Part shown: positions 25,978-34,982 of the stretch, in pieces
How the letters are laid out: the number at the start of each line of letters is the position of its first letter
Numbering within the stretch: the first letter of the stretch is position 1
NCBI RefSeq assembly: GCF_037949795.1
Contig: NZ_CP149934.1
Location: 124,001-188,000 of the forward strand
Direction: 5' to 3'
Origin: Thioclava sp. GXIMD2076
Lineage (GTDB): Bacteria; Pseudomonadota; Alphaproteobacteria; Rhodobacterales; Rhodobacteraceae
DNA length: 64,000 bases
The notes under the pieces: model-generated
Told to the model about the DNA's origin: nothing
Database searches by the model: none
The model's input: only the letters and a program-made list of their open reading frames with translations
Program-made: the position numbers and the translations under genes

Positions 25978-25979
25978 TC

Positions 25980-26543
25980 ATGGCGGTCTCCGGCGGAAAT
26001 TCCCCAGCCACCAGCCCGAAGGGGCTGGTGCGCGCCTGCGACAGCGTGCTGGATGCCATTGCGATGGTGTTTGGCGTGATCTGTGCCGTAATCCTTGCGG
26101 TAATGGTCGGGCTCAACCTCTATAACGTGCTCTCCCGCTCGTTCCTCGGGGTGGCCTATGGCTGGATCTTCAACTGGACGATGCTTCTGTTCGTCTGGAT
26201 GCTGCTTTTGGGGCTTTTCGTCTATATCCGGCTGCGTCATGACGTGGTCGTGGATATCGTCATGACGCGATTGCCGCGCCCCGTGCGCAAGCTGGGCGGG
26301 CTTCTGGTCTGTGTGATCGGGATGCTGACGATGGCCGCAATCCTGCGCGGGGCGCCCGAACTCCTGAAGCTGCAATCCAAGCCGATGGAGGCCATCGCCC
26401 TGCCGATCTATGTCCGCTCGGGGCCGCTGTTTATCTCGTCCATTCTGGTTTTTGCGCATTTCGCGCTGGATTTCCTGCGTATCCTGACGGGGCAAGGCGA
26501 GGCCTTCGCCCGCAATGACACAGTCGAGGGAGCGCCCGAATGA
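25980..26543 (+). CDS. TRAP transporter small permease (DctQ type)
   Basis: 187-aa four-helix membrane protein; helices visible at VFGVICAVILAVMVGLNLY, WTMLLFVWMLLLGLFVYI, LGGLLVCVIGMLTMAAIL and LFISSILVFAHFALDFL. The conserved W-x-x-x-L-F-V-W-M-x-L-L-G of DctQ is present. Two bases separate it from the receptor gene and it overlaps the large permease gene by four bases. Confidence 0.9.
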   Translation: MAVSGGNSPATSPKGLVRACDSVLDAIAMVFGVICAVILAVMVGLNLYNVLSRSFLGVAYGWIFNWTMLLFVWMLLLGLFVYIRLRHDVVVDIVMTRLPRPVRKLGGLLVCVIGMLTMAAILRGAPELLKLQSKPMEAIALPIYVRSGPLFISSILVFAHFALDFLRILTGQGEAFARNDTVEGAPE

Positions 26544-27829
26544 CCCTTGGTTTCATCGTCATCGGCGGGTTTATCCTGCTTATGCTACTGGGTGTTCCGG
26601 TCACCATCGCCATCGGTGCCAGCTCGATTGCGGGGCTCTATTTTGCCGGTTTCGGCGATATGGCTCTGGTTGTGCCGCAGCAGATCCTCGATGGGGCGGC
26701 CAAACCCGCGCTCTTGTCGATCCCCTTCTTCATTCTGGCCGGTAACCTGATGAATGCGGTCGGGCTGACCGACCGGATCTTCAATTTCTGCCTCGCGCTG
26801 GTGGGGCATTTCCGTGCGGGTCTGGCCTATGTCAACGTCATCGCCTCGCTCCTTTTTGCGGGTGTGTCGGGGGCGGCAACGGCCGATATCGCGGGGCTCG
26901 GACAGCTCGAGGTCCGCGCCATGCGCGAGCGCGGCTACTCGCCGGAATTCTCGGCAGCACTGACCGTGGCCACCTCGCTGGTGGGGCCGATCGTGCCGCC
27001 TTCGATCTCGCTCATTGTGTATGCGTGGCTTGCCAATGAATCGGTCGCGCGGCTCTTCCTTGCAGGGATCGTGCCGGGCATTCTGGTGGCGCTGTCTTTC
27101 ATTCTCTATATCCGCGTGGTCTCGACATGGACCCCGATGCCGCGTGAAAACCGCGCCACCCTGCGGCAGGTGGGCACCAGCGCCATGGAAGGGATTCCCG
27201 CGCTGATTGCACCGGGGATCATCCTTGGCGCCATCGTCTTCGGCTTTGCCACCGCGACCGAAGCCGGCGTCATTGCCTGCGGCTATTCGATCCTGATCGG
27301 CCTGTTCTACCGCTCGCTCACCGCGCGCGGCATCTGGGACGCGCTGGCCTCCTCGGCACGGCTCTCGGCGCTGATCATGATGATCATCGGCTTCTCGCAG
27401 ATCATGGGCTGGCTCTTCGCCTTCGAGCAGGTGCCGCAGGCCTTCGCCTCGGGGCTTCTCGAGGCGATCAACCAGCGTTGGGTCTTCATGGTGTTCACCA
27501 TCGTGCTTCTGGTGATCATCGGCTGTTTCATGGAAGCCTCGCCCGCCAAGATCATTCTGTTGCCGCTCCTGCTGCCTGCCGCTGATGCCTTCGGGATCGA
27601 CCGCGTGCAATTCGGGATGGTGATCACGTTGGCCCTGCTGCTGGGTATCGCCACGCCACCGCTGGGCGTCGGCCTCTATCTGATGTCGGCGGTCTCGGGC
27701 GTGAAATTCGAGCGCCTTTCGGTCGCCATCCTCCCTTTGATGATCCCTCCGATCATCGTCCTGATCCTGATCGCAAGCTTCCCGCAGATCACTCTGTGGT
27801 TGCCCGATCTGGTTATGGGCCCGAAATAG
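26540..27829 (+). CDS. TRAP transporter large permease (DctM type)
   Basis: 429-aa membrane protein with about 12 helices; it carries the Na+-coupled transport path. Seen: N-terminal LMLLGVPVTIAIGASSIAGL, the DctM hallmark FFILAGNLMNAVGL, SGAATADIAGLGQ, PPSISLIVYAWLANES, and LGIATPPLGVGLYL near the C-terminus. Last gene of the TRAP operon and followed by a strong terminator at 27886. Confidence 0.92.
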   Translation: MTLGFIVIGGFILLMLLGVPVTIAIGASSIAGLYFAGFGDMALVVPQQILDGAAKPALLSIPFFILAGNLMNAVGLTDRIFNFCLALVGHFRAGLAYVNVIASLLFAGVSGAATADIAGLGQLEVRAMRERGYSPEFSAALTVATSLVGPIVPPSISLIVYAWLANESVARLFLAGIVPGILVALSFILYIRVVSTWTPMPRENRATLRQVGTSAMEGIPALIAPGIILGAIVFGFATATEAGVIACGYSILIGLFYRSLTARGIWDALASSARLSALIMMIIGFSQIMGWLFAFEQVPQAFASGLLEAINQRWVFMVFTIVLLVIIGCFMEASPAKIILLPLLLPAADAFGIDRVQFGMVITLALLLGIATPPLGVGLYLMSAVSGVKFERLSVAILPLMIPPIIVLILIASFPQITLWLPDLVMGPK

Positions 27830-27885
27830 GGTCCAGCCTATGTATGTAACGAGTGTGTTGGTTGCATAACGAGTAGCGTGTGTGG

Positions 27886-27919
27886 ATGGCGGGCCCCGTG
27901 TGTTGGGGCCCGCCATTTT
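27886..27919 (+). terminator. Rho-independent terminator of TRAP operon
   Basis: Perfect 12-bp stem ATGGCGGGCCCC / GGGGCCCGCCAT with 7-base loop, followed by TTTT. It lies 57 bp after the DctM stop, ahead of the convergent amino-acid ABC unit. Confidence 0.9.
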
Positions 27920-28010
27920 CCTATCTGCCTGTATGGCACCGAACCGCAGGAGCCATAAAAGAAGGCCGCATCCGGAAGGATACGGCCAGTCGGGGATAAT
28001 CGGGTCCGGC

Positions 28011-28781
28011 TCAATGCAGGATCTGGGCCAGGAACTCCTTGGCGCGCGCGCTTTGCGGCCTGTCGAAAAACTCCGCGGGCGGGGCTTCCTCGATGATCTC
28101 GCCACGATCCATGAACACCACGCGGTCCGCGACCTGACGCGCAAAGCCCATCTCGTGGGTCACGCAGATCATGGTCATGCCGTCTTTCGCGAGCACCTCC
28201 ATCGTCTCCAGCACCTCCTTGACCATCTCGGGGTCAAGCGCCGAGGTCGGTTCGTCAAAGAGCATGATCTCGGGTTCCATGCAGAGCGAGCGGGCAATGG
28301 CCACGCGCTGCTGCTGGCCGCCCGACAGCTGGATGGGATATTTATGTGCCTGTTCGGCGATGCGGACCTTCGCCAGATAGGCCATGGCACGGGCCTCCGC
28401 CTCCGGTCGCCCGAGCCCGAGCGAAGACATCGGTGCCAGCACGCAGTTCTCGAGAATGGTCATATGGGGGAAGAGGTTGAACCCCTGGAACACCATCCCC
28501 GTGAGCGAGCGCACCTTGGCGATATTGGCGCGGGTGCCGTTGAGATCGGTGCCATTGACCGAGATCATGCCATCATCATGTTTCTCGATATGGTTGATGC
28601 AGCGGATCAGGGTGGATTTGCCGGATCCCGAGGGGCCGCAGACCACCACCCGCTCGCCGGGACTGACCACCATATTCACATTGGTCAGCGCGCGGAACTC
28701 GCCATAATATTTGTAGACAGCGGCCATGCGGACGGCGGGGATCGGGGTGCCATGGGTCTTGGCTGGGGTGAAATCGGGCAT
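28011..28781 (-). CDS. polar amino-acid ABC ATPase (GlnQ type)
   Basis: 256-aa ATPase. Seen: [18 protein letters not shown], Walker [11 protein letters not shown]-loop [18 protein letters not shown], signature [15 protein letters not shown], Walker [22 protein letters not shown]-loop [10 protein letters not shown]. All are typical of the GlnQ/HisP/ArtP group importing polar amino acids. It ends the minus-strand unit that starts with the CoA-linked genes or with the binding protein at 30382. Confidence 0.92.
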   Translation of the reverse strand: MPDFTPAKTHGTPIPAVRMAAVYKYYGEFRALTNVNMVVSPGERVVVCGPSGSGKSTLIRCINHIEKHDDGMISVNGTDLNGTRANIAKVRSLTGMVFQGFNLFPHMTILENCVLAPMSSLGLGRPEAEARAMAYLAKVRIAEQAHKYPIQLSGGQQQRVAIARSLCMEPEIMLFDEPTSALDPEMVKEVLETMEVLAKDGMTMICVTHEMGFARQVADRVVFMDRGEIIEEAPPAEFFDRPQSARAKEFLAQILH

Positions 28782-28796
28782 AGCGTTTCCCTCGGT

Positions 28797-29501
28797 TCAG
28801 GCGGCTTTGGGATTGGGCTTTCTGGCCGCAGTCGGGGTGAAGGAGCGGGCGAAATGCGCCTCGATCCGGCGTTGGGCAAGATCCCAGAGCGTGGTCAGCA
28901 AGAGGTAATAGCAGGCGGCCGCGGCATAGACCTCGAGCGTCTGGAAATCCTGCTGCATCAGCTCGTCGGAACGGCGCATGATCTCTTCGACCGAGATGAC
29001 CGAGGCCAGCGAGGTGGCCTTGAGGAGGCTGTTGATCGAGTTGCCCAGAGGCGGCACCATCAGGCGGAACGCCTGCGGTAGGGTCACCCGCCAGAAGATG
29101 GTAAAGGGCGAGAGGTTGAGCGACCAGCCTGCCTCGGTCTGGCCTTTGGGCACCGACATGAAGCCCGAGCGCACGATTTCGGCCATATACGCGGCCTCGT
29201 GCAGGATCAGCCCGACAAGGGCACAGGTGATCACATCGAGCTTCAGCCCCAATTGCGGCAGGCCGGTATAGATGACGACCAGCTGGATCAGCAAAGGCGT
29301 GCCGCGGAAGAACCAGATATAGGCGCGGGCGGGCAGGCTGATCAGGCGTTGCGGGGACATACGCGCCATCGCGATGGCTGTCCCAAGGATGAGGCCCCCG
29401 ATCACGGAGGCCACGGTCAGGGCGATGGTCACGCCAACGCCGCCGATCAGGAAGCTGTTGACCAGATAGCCGAAAAAGGCTTCGGGATCGAATACGGTCA
29501 T
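28797..29501 (-). CDS. polar amino-acid ABC permease (HisM/GlnP type)
   Basis: 234-aa permease with helices at residues about 14-40, 60-80, 90-110 and 185-205. Seen: RAYIWFFRGTPLLIQLVVIY (the conserved FRGTPLL block) and the EAA-type segment EAGWSLNLSPFTIFWRVTLP. The C-terminus is Lys/Arg/Ala-rich. A single permease gene in the unit implies a homodimeric channel. Gene order is binding protein, permease, ATPase. Confidence 0.9.
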   Translation of the reverse strand: MTVFDPEAFFGYLVNSFLIGGVGVTIALTVASVIGGLILGTAIAMARMSPQRLISLPARAYIWFFRGTPLLIQLVVIYTGLPQLGLKLDVITCALVGLILHEAAYMAEIVRSGFMSVPKGQTEAGWSLNLSPFTIFWRVTLPQAFRLMVPPLGNSINSLLKATSLASVISVEEIMRRSDELMQQDFQTLEVYAAAACYYLLLTTLWDLAQRRIEAHFARSFTPTAARKPNPKAA

Positions 29502-29545
29502 TGGCGTGATCCTTTTTTATGCACTCAGTGGCTCAGCTTACGCCC

Positions 29546-30382
29546 TCAGTTCGAGGGGCCGGGGCCTGCGATGGACACTTTCTCGCCCTCGGGCAGCGGC
29601 GAGAGCTTCCATTTGTCGAAGAGCGCCTGATAGGTGCCGTCATCCTGCATCTCGTCCATCGCCTTCACGACAGCATCGGCCACGTTCTTGTTGGCGAATG
29701 CCATCGTGGTGCGGGTCTTGCCAAGGCCCGTCAGCACCTCTTTCGCCTTCTCGCGCTTGACCAGATCCGCGCCAACGCTGTCGACGACCAGCGCGTTATC
29801 GACCTGACCGGCCTGCAGCGCGGCCACAACGGCGCTGGCGGTGGCAAAGCCGCGGATCTCGATCTCTTTCTTGCCCGCCGCGACATTGGTCTCGTTGAGC
29901 TTCTTCAGCCAGTTCTGCTGGTAGCTGTTGGTCTCGACGCCCACGGTCTTGCCCTCGAGATCGGTCTCCGAGGACAGTTTCTCGTCGCTGCCCGGCTTGG
30001 CGATAACGGCGATCGACTGCTCGGAATAGGGAACGGTCCACATCATCTTGGAGCGCTCCTCGGTCCAGAACATGCCGGTATTCATCCCGTCGATCCGGCC
30101 GCCCTTCATGGCGGGGATCATCGCGGGAAAGTCCATGCGCACGAGCTCCACATCGACACAGACGCGTTTGGAGATCTCGTCGGCCAGATCCACATTCAGA
30201 CCCTGCAGCTTGCCGTCCTTGTCGACGAATTGCTGCGGCGGGTTGGTGGGGTTGATCGAGAGTTGCAGCTTGCCCGCATCGATCAGGTCGGCATCGGCAA
30301 TGGCGGGCGTGCACTGGGCATGGGCGGCCAGCGGCGCCACGAGTGCGACACTCAATGCGGCAATCTTGGGGAGTTTGAACAT
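29546..30382 (-). CDS. amino-acid ABC substrate-binding protein
   Basis: 278-aa periplasmic receptor of the family-3 solute-binding group. Seen: Sec signal ending AAHA, NPTNPPQQFVDKDGKLQGLN, DLADEISKRV, DFPAMIPAMKGGRIDGMNTG, VGVETNSYQQNWLKKLN. The pattern PPQQF-x(7)-GLNVDLADEI replaces the usual P-P-F/Y motif but is common in relatives. A Cys follows the signal (QCTPAI) and another lies at RVCVDVEL; they could form a disulfide. Ligand probably an amino acid or close derivative consumed by the upstream enzymes. Confidence 0.9.
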   Translation of the reverse strand: MFKLPKIAALSVALVAPLAAHAQCTPAIADADLIDAGKLQLSINPTNPPQQFVDKDGKLQGLNVDLADEISKRVCVDVELVRMDFPAMIPAMKGGRIDGMNTGMFWTEERSKMMWTVPYSEQSIAVIAKPGSDEKLSSETDLEGKTVGVETNSYQQNWLKKLNETNVAAGKKEIEIRGFATASAVVAALQAGQVDNALVVDSVGADLVKREKAKEVLTGLGKTRTTMAFANKNVADAVVKAMDEMQDDGTYQALFDKWKLSPLPEGEKVSIAGPGPSN

Positions 30383-30434
30383 CTGGGAGTTCCCTTGTTG
30401 GTCGACGCGGCGTCTTCATGGCCGCTATCAGAAA

Positions 30435-30459
30435 CCGGGCAGGCACCATGCCTCCCCGG
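30435..30459 (-). other. hairpin between the 100-aa gene and the binding-protein gene
   Basis: CCGGG-C-AGGCA / TGCCT-C-CCCGG with one mismatch and a CCA loop; on the minus strand TTTC follows the stem. It could be a weak terminator or a message stabiliser separating the enzyme genes (30469 upward) from the transporter genes. Confidence 0.5.
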
Positions 30460-30468
30460 CCGGTCTTA

Positions 30469-30771
30469 TCAGAATTTCTCGGTGATCGCGCGGATCTGGA
30501 CGCGGGCGAAATTTCTGACATGGGGGGTGAAGGGACCAAAGCCTTTCACCTTATGGAATTCCGGCGTGTCGAAGGCCCATTTGCCTGCGACCTCGTAGAC
30601 GGCGGCATATTTCTGGCCCTCGCCCACAGTGATATAGCGTTGGGCGCTCAACCAGCCGGGGCAGGCGAGCAGATCGGGGAAATGCTGGCTGACATACCAT
30701 TCGGCAAAGGCGTCCTCGTGTTCGGGGTCGATATCCACGCGCACGATATGGGTGAAGGGGGCGTCGTCCAT
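30469..30771 (-). CDS. small protein, probable dimeric alpha/beta-barrel
   Basis: 100-aa protein of no certain family. The pattern HIVRVDIDPEHEDAFAEWYV, HFPDLLACPGWLSAQRY and YAAVYEVAGKWAFDTPEF resembles the ferredoxin-like dimeric alpha/beta-barrel (EthD or ABM type): a strand followed by an E-x-F-x-x-W-Y helix. The ATG at 30771 follows GAGG by five bases; an in-frame ATG at 30786 has no ribosome-binding site. The DHDPS-family gene ends eight bases before this start, so translation is coupled. Such small barrels can be isomerases, monooxygenases or binding proteins; function not assigned. Confidence 0.7.
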   Translation of the reverse strand: MDDAPFTHIVRVDIDPEHEDAFAEWYVSQHFPDLLACPGWLSAQRYITVGEGQKYAAVYEVAGKWAFDTPEFHKVKGFGPFTPHVRNFARVQIRAITEKF

Positions 30772-30778
30772 GGGGTCC

Positions 30779-31723
30779 TCAGACATGTTCGGCCAACTGT
30801 CCGGTCGCGCGCAGGGCGGCGACGATCTTGGCCCTTTGCTCGGGCAGCACCGGCATCAGGGGCGCACGGGGCGCGTCATTGGCGATGATGCCCATCTCTT
30901 TCAGTCCGGTCTTCATTCGCGTGTGCATATCCATAACCGGCTGCTCATGGTAGATGGCACGGATCACAGGATAGAGACGGTCATTGGCTGCGCGTAAGAC
31001 CGCGAGATCATTCGTATTTGCGGCGGCCCACAGATCGATGAACAGATCCGGCACAAGGCTGATGAGCCCCGACAGGATCCCGTCGCACCCGATGGCCAGC
31101 TGCGGCAGGAACCAGTTGAAATTCGAGGCGAGCACCGCCACATCGGGGGCCGATGCGCGCAGGGCGCGCAGGTTCTCGTCATAGGCGAGGATGCTGTCAC
31201 AGCCTTCCTTCACCGCGATCACACCCGGCACAGAGGCGATCTCGGCCAGCACCTTTGGCGCATAGCCCATGCCCGACCCGAGCGGATACTGGAAGATCGA
31301 CACTGGTAGCGAGACGGCCCGCGCGATGGCCTCGACATAGGCTCCGGGGGCGCGGGCGGTCAGCGAGGCGCCCCCTCCCAGCGGAATGGCGGGAAAGACC
31401 ACGATACAATCGGCGCCTGCGGCCTCGGCCTGACGCGCCTGATCGATGGCCACATCGGTCGCATGGGCGATCACGCCTGCCAGAAGCGGTTTGGTGCCGA
31501 TCTTGGCGCGGGTGCGGTGGATTACCTCGACGCGCTCGGCATCGCTGAGCGCGCCGCCCTCGCCCGCATGGCCATTGACCAGCACCGCCGTGATCCCCGC
31601 AGGGCAGGCGCAATGGTCCAGCACGCGGTCATAGCCCGCCCAGTCGATGGACATATCCTCAAGGAACGGCAGAACGGTCGCGACCGTGAGGCCATGCAGA
31701 TCCTTGCCTGTCAGTTTGCTCAT
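30779..31723 (-). CDS. DHDPS/NAL-family class I lyase or dehydratase
   Basis: 314-aa TIM barrel of the dihydrodipicolinate synthase / N-acetylneuraminate lyase superfamily, which makes or breaks C-C bonds of 2-oxo acids through a Lys Schiff base. Seen: Schiff-base Lys172 in VIAVKEG, Tyr146 in IFQYPLG, and a GHAGEGGALSDAER loop in place of the usual GTTGE. Because it stands among catabolic genes and not lysine genes, it is more likely a catabolic aldolase or decarboxylating dehydratase than DapA (inference). Ten bases separate it from the MaoC-like gene upstream. Confidence 0.85.
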   Translation of the reverse strand: MSKLTGKDLHGLTVATVLPFLEDMSIDWAGYDRVLDHCACPAGITAVLVNGHAGEGGALSDAERVEVIHRTRAKIGTKPLLAGVIAHATDVAIDQARQAEAAGADCIVVFPAIPLGGGASLTARAPGAYVEAIARAVSLPVSIFQYPLGSGMGYAPKVLAEIASVPGVIAVKEGCDSILAYDENLRALRASAPDVAVLASNFNWFLPQLAIGCDGILSGLISLVPDLFIDLWAAANTNDLAVLRAANDRLYPVIRAIYHEQPVMDMHTRMKTGLKEMGIIANDAPRAPLMPVLPEQRAKIVAALRATGQLAEHV

Positions 31724-31733
31724 GATGTGCTCC

Positions 31734-32168
31734 TCAGGCGGCAGGTTTGCGGCGGGGGAATTTCAGCGTGGCGCGGGCCTTGAGAACCTCGAGTCCGGTC
31801 TCGTTAGTGGCGCTGGCTTCCCAGATGATGGTCCGGTTCTCCTCGACCTTCTCGGCAATCCAGACCGAGAACGAGATCGTATCGCCATAGAAAACGGGGC
31901 CGGTGAACCAGAAACGGTCCTCGATGGAGACGCCAATGGTCCCGACAAGCTCGGCGGTCAGCACCGAGGTGCACAGCCCCGCCACCATGATGCCGGGGGC
32001 AAGGCGCTGGCCGAAACGGGTGTCGGCGGCATAGGCCTCGTCGATATGGACAGGGCCGAAATCGCCGGTTGCGGCAATATAGAGCGCGCCATCGGCTTCG
32101 GTGACGGTCTTGTTCAGGGTGACCTTGTCGCCAACCTCCAGATCGTCGAAGGATTTGGGATCATACAT
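31734..32168 (-). CDS. MaoC-like hotdog hydratase, catalytic residues present
   Basis: 144-aa single-hotdog protein. Seen: YIAATGDFGPVHIDEAYA, the R-specific enoyl-CoA hydratase motif with catalytic Asp36 and His41, followed by GQRLAPGIMVAGLCTSVLTA. It would hydrate a 2-enoyl-CoA. It lies directly downstream of a second hotdog gene whose catalytic residues are replaced, so the two are likely one heteromeric enzyme (inference). Confidence 0.85.
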   Translation of the reverse strand: MYDPKSFDDLEVGDKVTLNKTVTEADGALYIAATGDFGPVHIDEAYAADTRFGQRLAPGIMVAGLCTSVLTAELVGTIGVSIEDRFWFTGPVFYGDTISFSVWIAEKVEENRTIIWEASATNETGLEVLKARATLKFPRRKPAA

Positions 32169-32180
32169 GGCGATCTCCGC

Positions 32181-32585
32181 TCAGGCTGCGTAGGGCACGA
32201 GCTGTGCGCGGCCGGTGGCCACAATGGTGCCTTCGGGGTTCAGGGTGCAGGTGATCGCGCAGGTGATCTCGGTCCCGCTCAGGGCGGTGACCTCGGCGCG
32301 GGCCTCGATGGAATTGCCGATATGGACGGGCACGGGGAACTCGAAGCTCACGCCCCTGAGGCGCCACTCGGGGCCGGTGAGGCGATTGAGCGCCGTGGAC
32401 GCCATGGCGCCAGCGATCAATTCGAAGGCCACCTGCGCGGGGGCCCCCAGAGCGCGGGCGCGGGTGGCATCGACGTAAAGACCGCCAAGGTTACCGCTGA
32501 TGCCGGTGAACATCGCCTGTTCGGCCACGGTAATGGTTTTGCGGAAGGCGAAGCTGTCGCCGGTTTTCAGAGTGCTCATGCTCAT
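32181..32585 (-). CDS. hotdog-fold protein with altered catalytic motif
   Basis: 134-aa MaoC-like protein. The motif region reads FTGISGNLGGLYVDATRA: Asn32 replaces the catalytic Asp, Gly replaces Pro and Tyr37 replaces the catalytic His. The following helix APAQVAFELIAGAMASTALN still fits the fold. Probably a non-catalytic partner of the MaoC-like protein encoded next. ATG at 32585 overlaps the acyl-CoA dehydrogenase stop as ATGA; an ATG two codons later is an alternative. Confidence 0.8.
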   Translation of the reverse strand: MSMSTLKTGDSFAFRKTITVAEQAMFTGISGNLGGLYVDATRARALGAPAQVAFELIAGAMASTALNRLTGPEWRLRGVSFEFPVPVHIGNSIEARAEVTALSGTEITCAITCTLNPEGTIVATGRAQLVPYAA

Positions 32586-33754
32586 ACCCCCAGAATATCG
32601 AAACCTTTTTTGATCACGCCGCGGGCGATCAGCATGCGGTGGATCTCGGAGGTGCCGTCATAGATGCGGGTGACGCGGGCATCGCGATACATCCGTTCGA
32701 GCGGCATCTCCTTGGTGAAGCCCATCCCGCCGAAGACCTGGATGGCGCGGTCCACCACGCGGCCCTGCATCTCGGAGGCAGCAACCTTGACCGCCGAAAC
32801 CTTGGTGCGCACATCGCGGCCCTGATCGATGTCCCAAGCGGTGTTCAGCACCATCATCTTCACGCCGAAGATCTCGGTCGCGCTATCTGCGATCAGTTTC
32901 TGGACCATCTGGAACTCGCCGATGGGCTGGCCGAACTGTTTGCGGTCGGCGGCATAGTCGCGCATCAGATCGAGCGCGCGCGTGGCCATGCCCACGGCGC
33001 GCGCGCCGATATGGGCCAACCGGATTTCCTCGACCGAGGTCATGATCAGCTTGAAGCCCTGACCGACCTCGCCCAGCACCGCGTCTTTGGGGATGCGCAC
33101 ATTGTCGAATACCAGTTCCGCATGGCCATAGCCGCGATGGCCCATCATCGGCTGGGTGCGCGAGACCTTGAAGCCCGCGGTGCCCTTGTCCACAAGGAAC
33201 AGCGTGATGCCGCCACGGGCGCGCTTGTCCTTATCGGTCAGGGCCATGACGATGACGTAATCGGCGATATCGCCATCCGAGATGAAATGCTTGGTGCCGT
33301 TGATCACCCATTCGTCGCCCTCGAGCACCGCATTGGTCGAGATCGAGGCCGCATCCGAGCCCGCGCCCGGTTCGGTGATCGCCATGGCGCAGATCTTCTC
33401 GCCACGCACGGTGGGCAGGAGATATTTCTCGCGCTGCTCGCCCTTGCACTCGAGAAGCATCGGATAGACCTGACCGAAGACGCGGCGGATCAGCGCATCC
33501 GAGGTCTTGCCCAGCTCTTCCTCGACAAAGCAGTGGTCCACACAGCTCAGGCCGCCGCCGCCCACATCCTCGGGCATATTCATGGCATATAGGCGCAGCT
33601 CTTGTGCTTTGGCCTTGATGACCGCGAGCTTGTCGGCGGGCACGCGGGCGGTTTCCTCGACCTCGGCCTCGAGCGGCTGCACTTCGGTCTCGACGAAGCG
33701 GCGCACGGTGTCGACCAGCATACGGGTTTCTTCGGGGATGGAGAAATCGATCAT
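32582..33754 (-). CDS. acyl-CoA dehydrogenase
   Basis: 390-aa FAD enzyme introducing a 2,3 double bond into an acyl-CoA, with electrons going to ETF. Seen: CAMAITEPGAGSDAASI (flavin and substrate contact), GTKHFISDGDIADYVIV, RKQFGQPIGEFQMVQKLIAD, AIQVFGGMGFTKEMPLERMY, and RIYDGTSEIHRM holding the family's Glu/Gly end. Full length. ATG at 33754 follows GGAAGAAG and starts the normal N-terminal helix; an upstream ATG would add 13 basic residues. Product would go to the hotdog hydratase encoded downstream. Confidence 0.92.
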   Translation of the reverse strand: MIDFSIPEETRMLVDTVRRFVETEVQPLEAEVEETARVPADKLAVIKAKAQELRLYAMNMPEDVGGGGLSCVDHCFVEEELGKTSDALIRRVFGQVYPMLLECKGEQREKYLLPTVRGEKICAMAITEPGAGSDAASISTNAVLEGDEWVINGTKHFISDGDIADYVIVMALTDKDKRARGGITLFLVDKGTAGFKVSRTQPMMGHRGYGHAELVFDNVRIPKDAVLGEVGQGFKLIMTSVEEIRLAHIGARAVGMATRALDLMRDYAADRKQFGQPIGEFQMVQKLIADSATEIFGVKMMVLNTAWDIDQGRDVRTKVSAVKVAASEMQGRVVDRAIQVFGGMGFTKEMPLERMYRDARVTRIYDGTSEIHRMLIARGVIKKGFDILGV

Positions 33755-33794
33755 GTTCTTCTTCCGGAGGGGCCGCGAGAGGCGGCGCGTCAAG

Positions 33795-34982
33795 TCAGGC
33801 AGCGCGGACGGCGCCGGTTTCGATCAGGGCCTCGATCTCGTCGGGGCTCAGCCCCAGCTCGGCCAGAACCTCGCGGGTCTGGGCGCCGAGCGGTTGCGGG
33901 ATCAGGCGGGTTTTGGGGGATTGGCCATTATAGCGGGCCGGATGCATCACCATGGTGATCTCCTCGCCCGAGGCATTCGTGGTGGTTTCAAAAGCGCCCA
34001 GATGGGAGAGCTGCGGATCGTCCATCAGGTCGGGATAATCCTGCACCGGTGCGTGCCAGACCTTTGCGGCCTCTAGCATTGGCAGCCAATGCGCGGTGGG
34101 ATGCTGCGCCAGACGCGCACTCACCGCGCGGGTGATCTCCTCGCGCTTTGTGAAGCTCTCCTCATCGCCGAATTGTGCGAGCTCGGGCGCCTCGAGCCCT
34201 TTGGCCAGTGCCGAGGGGGCCGCCATCGAGATGGCAAGGAAACCATCGGCGGTTGCGTGGATGCCATAGGGGCCGGGGCTGAACCACGAGGCAATCCCCG
34301 AGGGGCCGCGCGGGCTGTCCGATTGCGCGCCATTGAGGAAGGCGGTGAGCGATTCACCCTGCAGGTCGATGGCGGCCTGATAGAGGTTCACCTCGACCAG
34401 ACGGCCATTGCCGGTTTGTGTGCGGGCATAGAGCGCCGCCAGAATGGACATGGCATAGAGCGAGGCGGCATGTTGATCGACGAGCACGGTGCCCACGGCG
34501 GTGGGAGCCCCGTCGGCCTGACCCGTGCGGGCGGCAAGGCCCGAAAGCGCCTGCAACAGCAGATCCTGTCCGGGACGGTCCTTCCACGGGCCGGTGGTGC
34601 CGAAGCCCGACGAAACCGCATAGATCAGGCGCGGATTGATCTCGCGCAGGGTCTCGTAGCCGATGCCGAGCTTTTCCATCGTGCCGGGGCGGAAATTCTC
34701 CATCACCACATCGGCGGTGGCGGCCAGTTTCTTCACGGCCTCCACACCCGCGGGCGATTTCAGATCGACCACGATCGAGCGTTTGTTCCGCCCTGTCGCC
34801 AGATGGTTGACGCTATCGGAGCCCACGAATTTATTGGCCACCGCCCAGTTGCGCTGGAAGGCGCCGCCCGGAGGTTCGATGCAGATCACGTCAGCGCCAA
34901 GATCGCCCAGCGTCTGGGCTGCAAGCGGCCCTGCTAGATAGTGATTGAAGCTGAGGACGCGAACGCCTGCCAACAAATCCAT
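33795..34982 (-). CDS. type III (CaiB/BaiF) CoA-transferase
   Basis: 395-aa CoA-transferase moving CoA between carboxylic acids through an aspartyl anhydride. Seen: GVRVLSFNHYLAGPLAAQTL, LGADVICIEPPGGAFQRNW, the catalytic Asp in RPGQDLLLQALSG, and FRPGTMEKLGIGYETL. ATG at 34982 is chosen because the family begins with LxGxRVLxF and AAGGA lies upstream. First gene of the minus-strand CoA-linked unit; divergent LysR at 35207. It would activate the imported acid as CoA-thioester. Confidence 0.92.
   Translation of the reverse strand: MDLLAGVRVLSFNHYLAGPLAAQTLGDLGADVICIEPPGGAFQRNWAVANKFVGSDSVNHLATGRNKRSIVVDLKSPAGVEAVKKLAATADVVMENFRPGTMEKLGIGYETLREINPRLIYAVSSGFGTTGPWKDRPGQDLLLQALSGLAARTGQADGAPTAVGTVLVDQHAASLYAMSILAALYARTQTGNGRLVEVNLYQAAIDLQGESLTAFLNGAQSDSPRGPSGIASWFSPGPYGIHATADGFLAISMAAPSALAKGLEAPELAQFGDEESFTKREEITRAVSARLAQHPTAHWLPMLEAAKVWHAPVQDYPDLMDDPQLSHLGAFETTTNASGEEITMVMHPARYNGQSPKTRLIPQPLGAQTREVLAELGLSPDEIEALIETGAVRAA

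Noticed and set aside
30779..31723. DHDPS-family gene considered as dapA of lysine synthesis
   Set aside because: The GTTGE motif is replaced and all neighbours are catabolic CoA or transport genes, so a biosynthetic role is unlikely.
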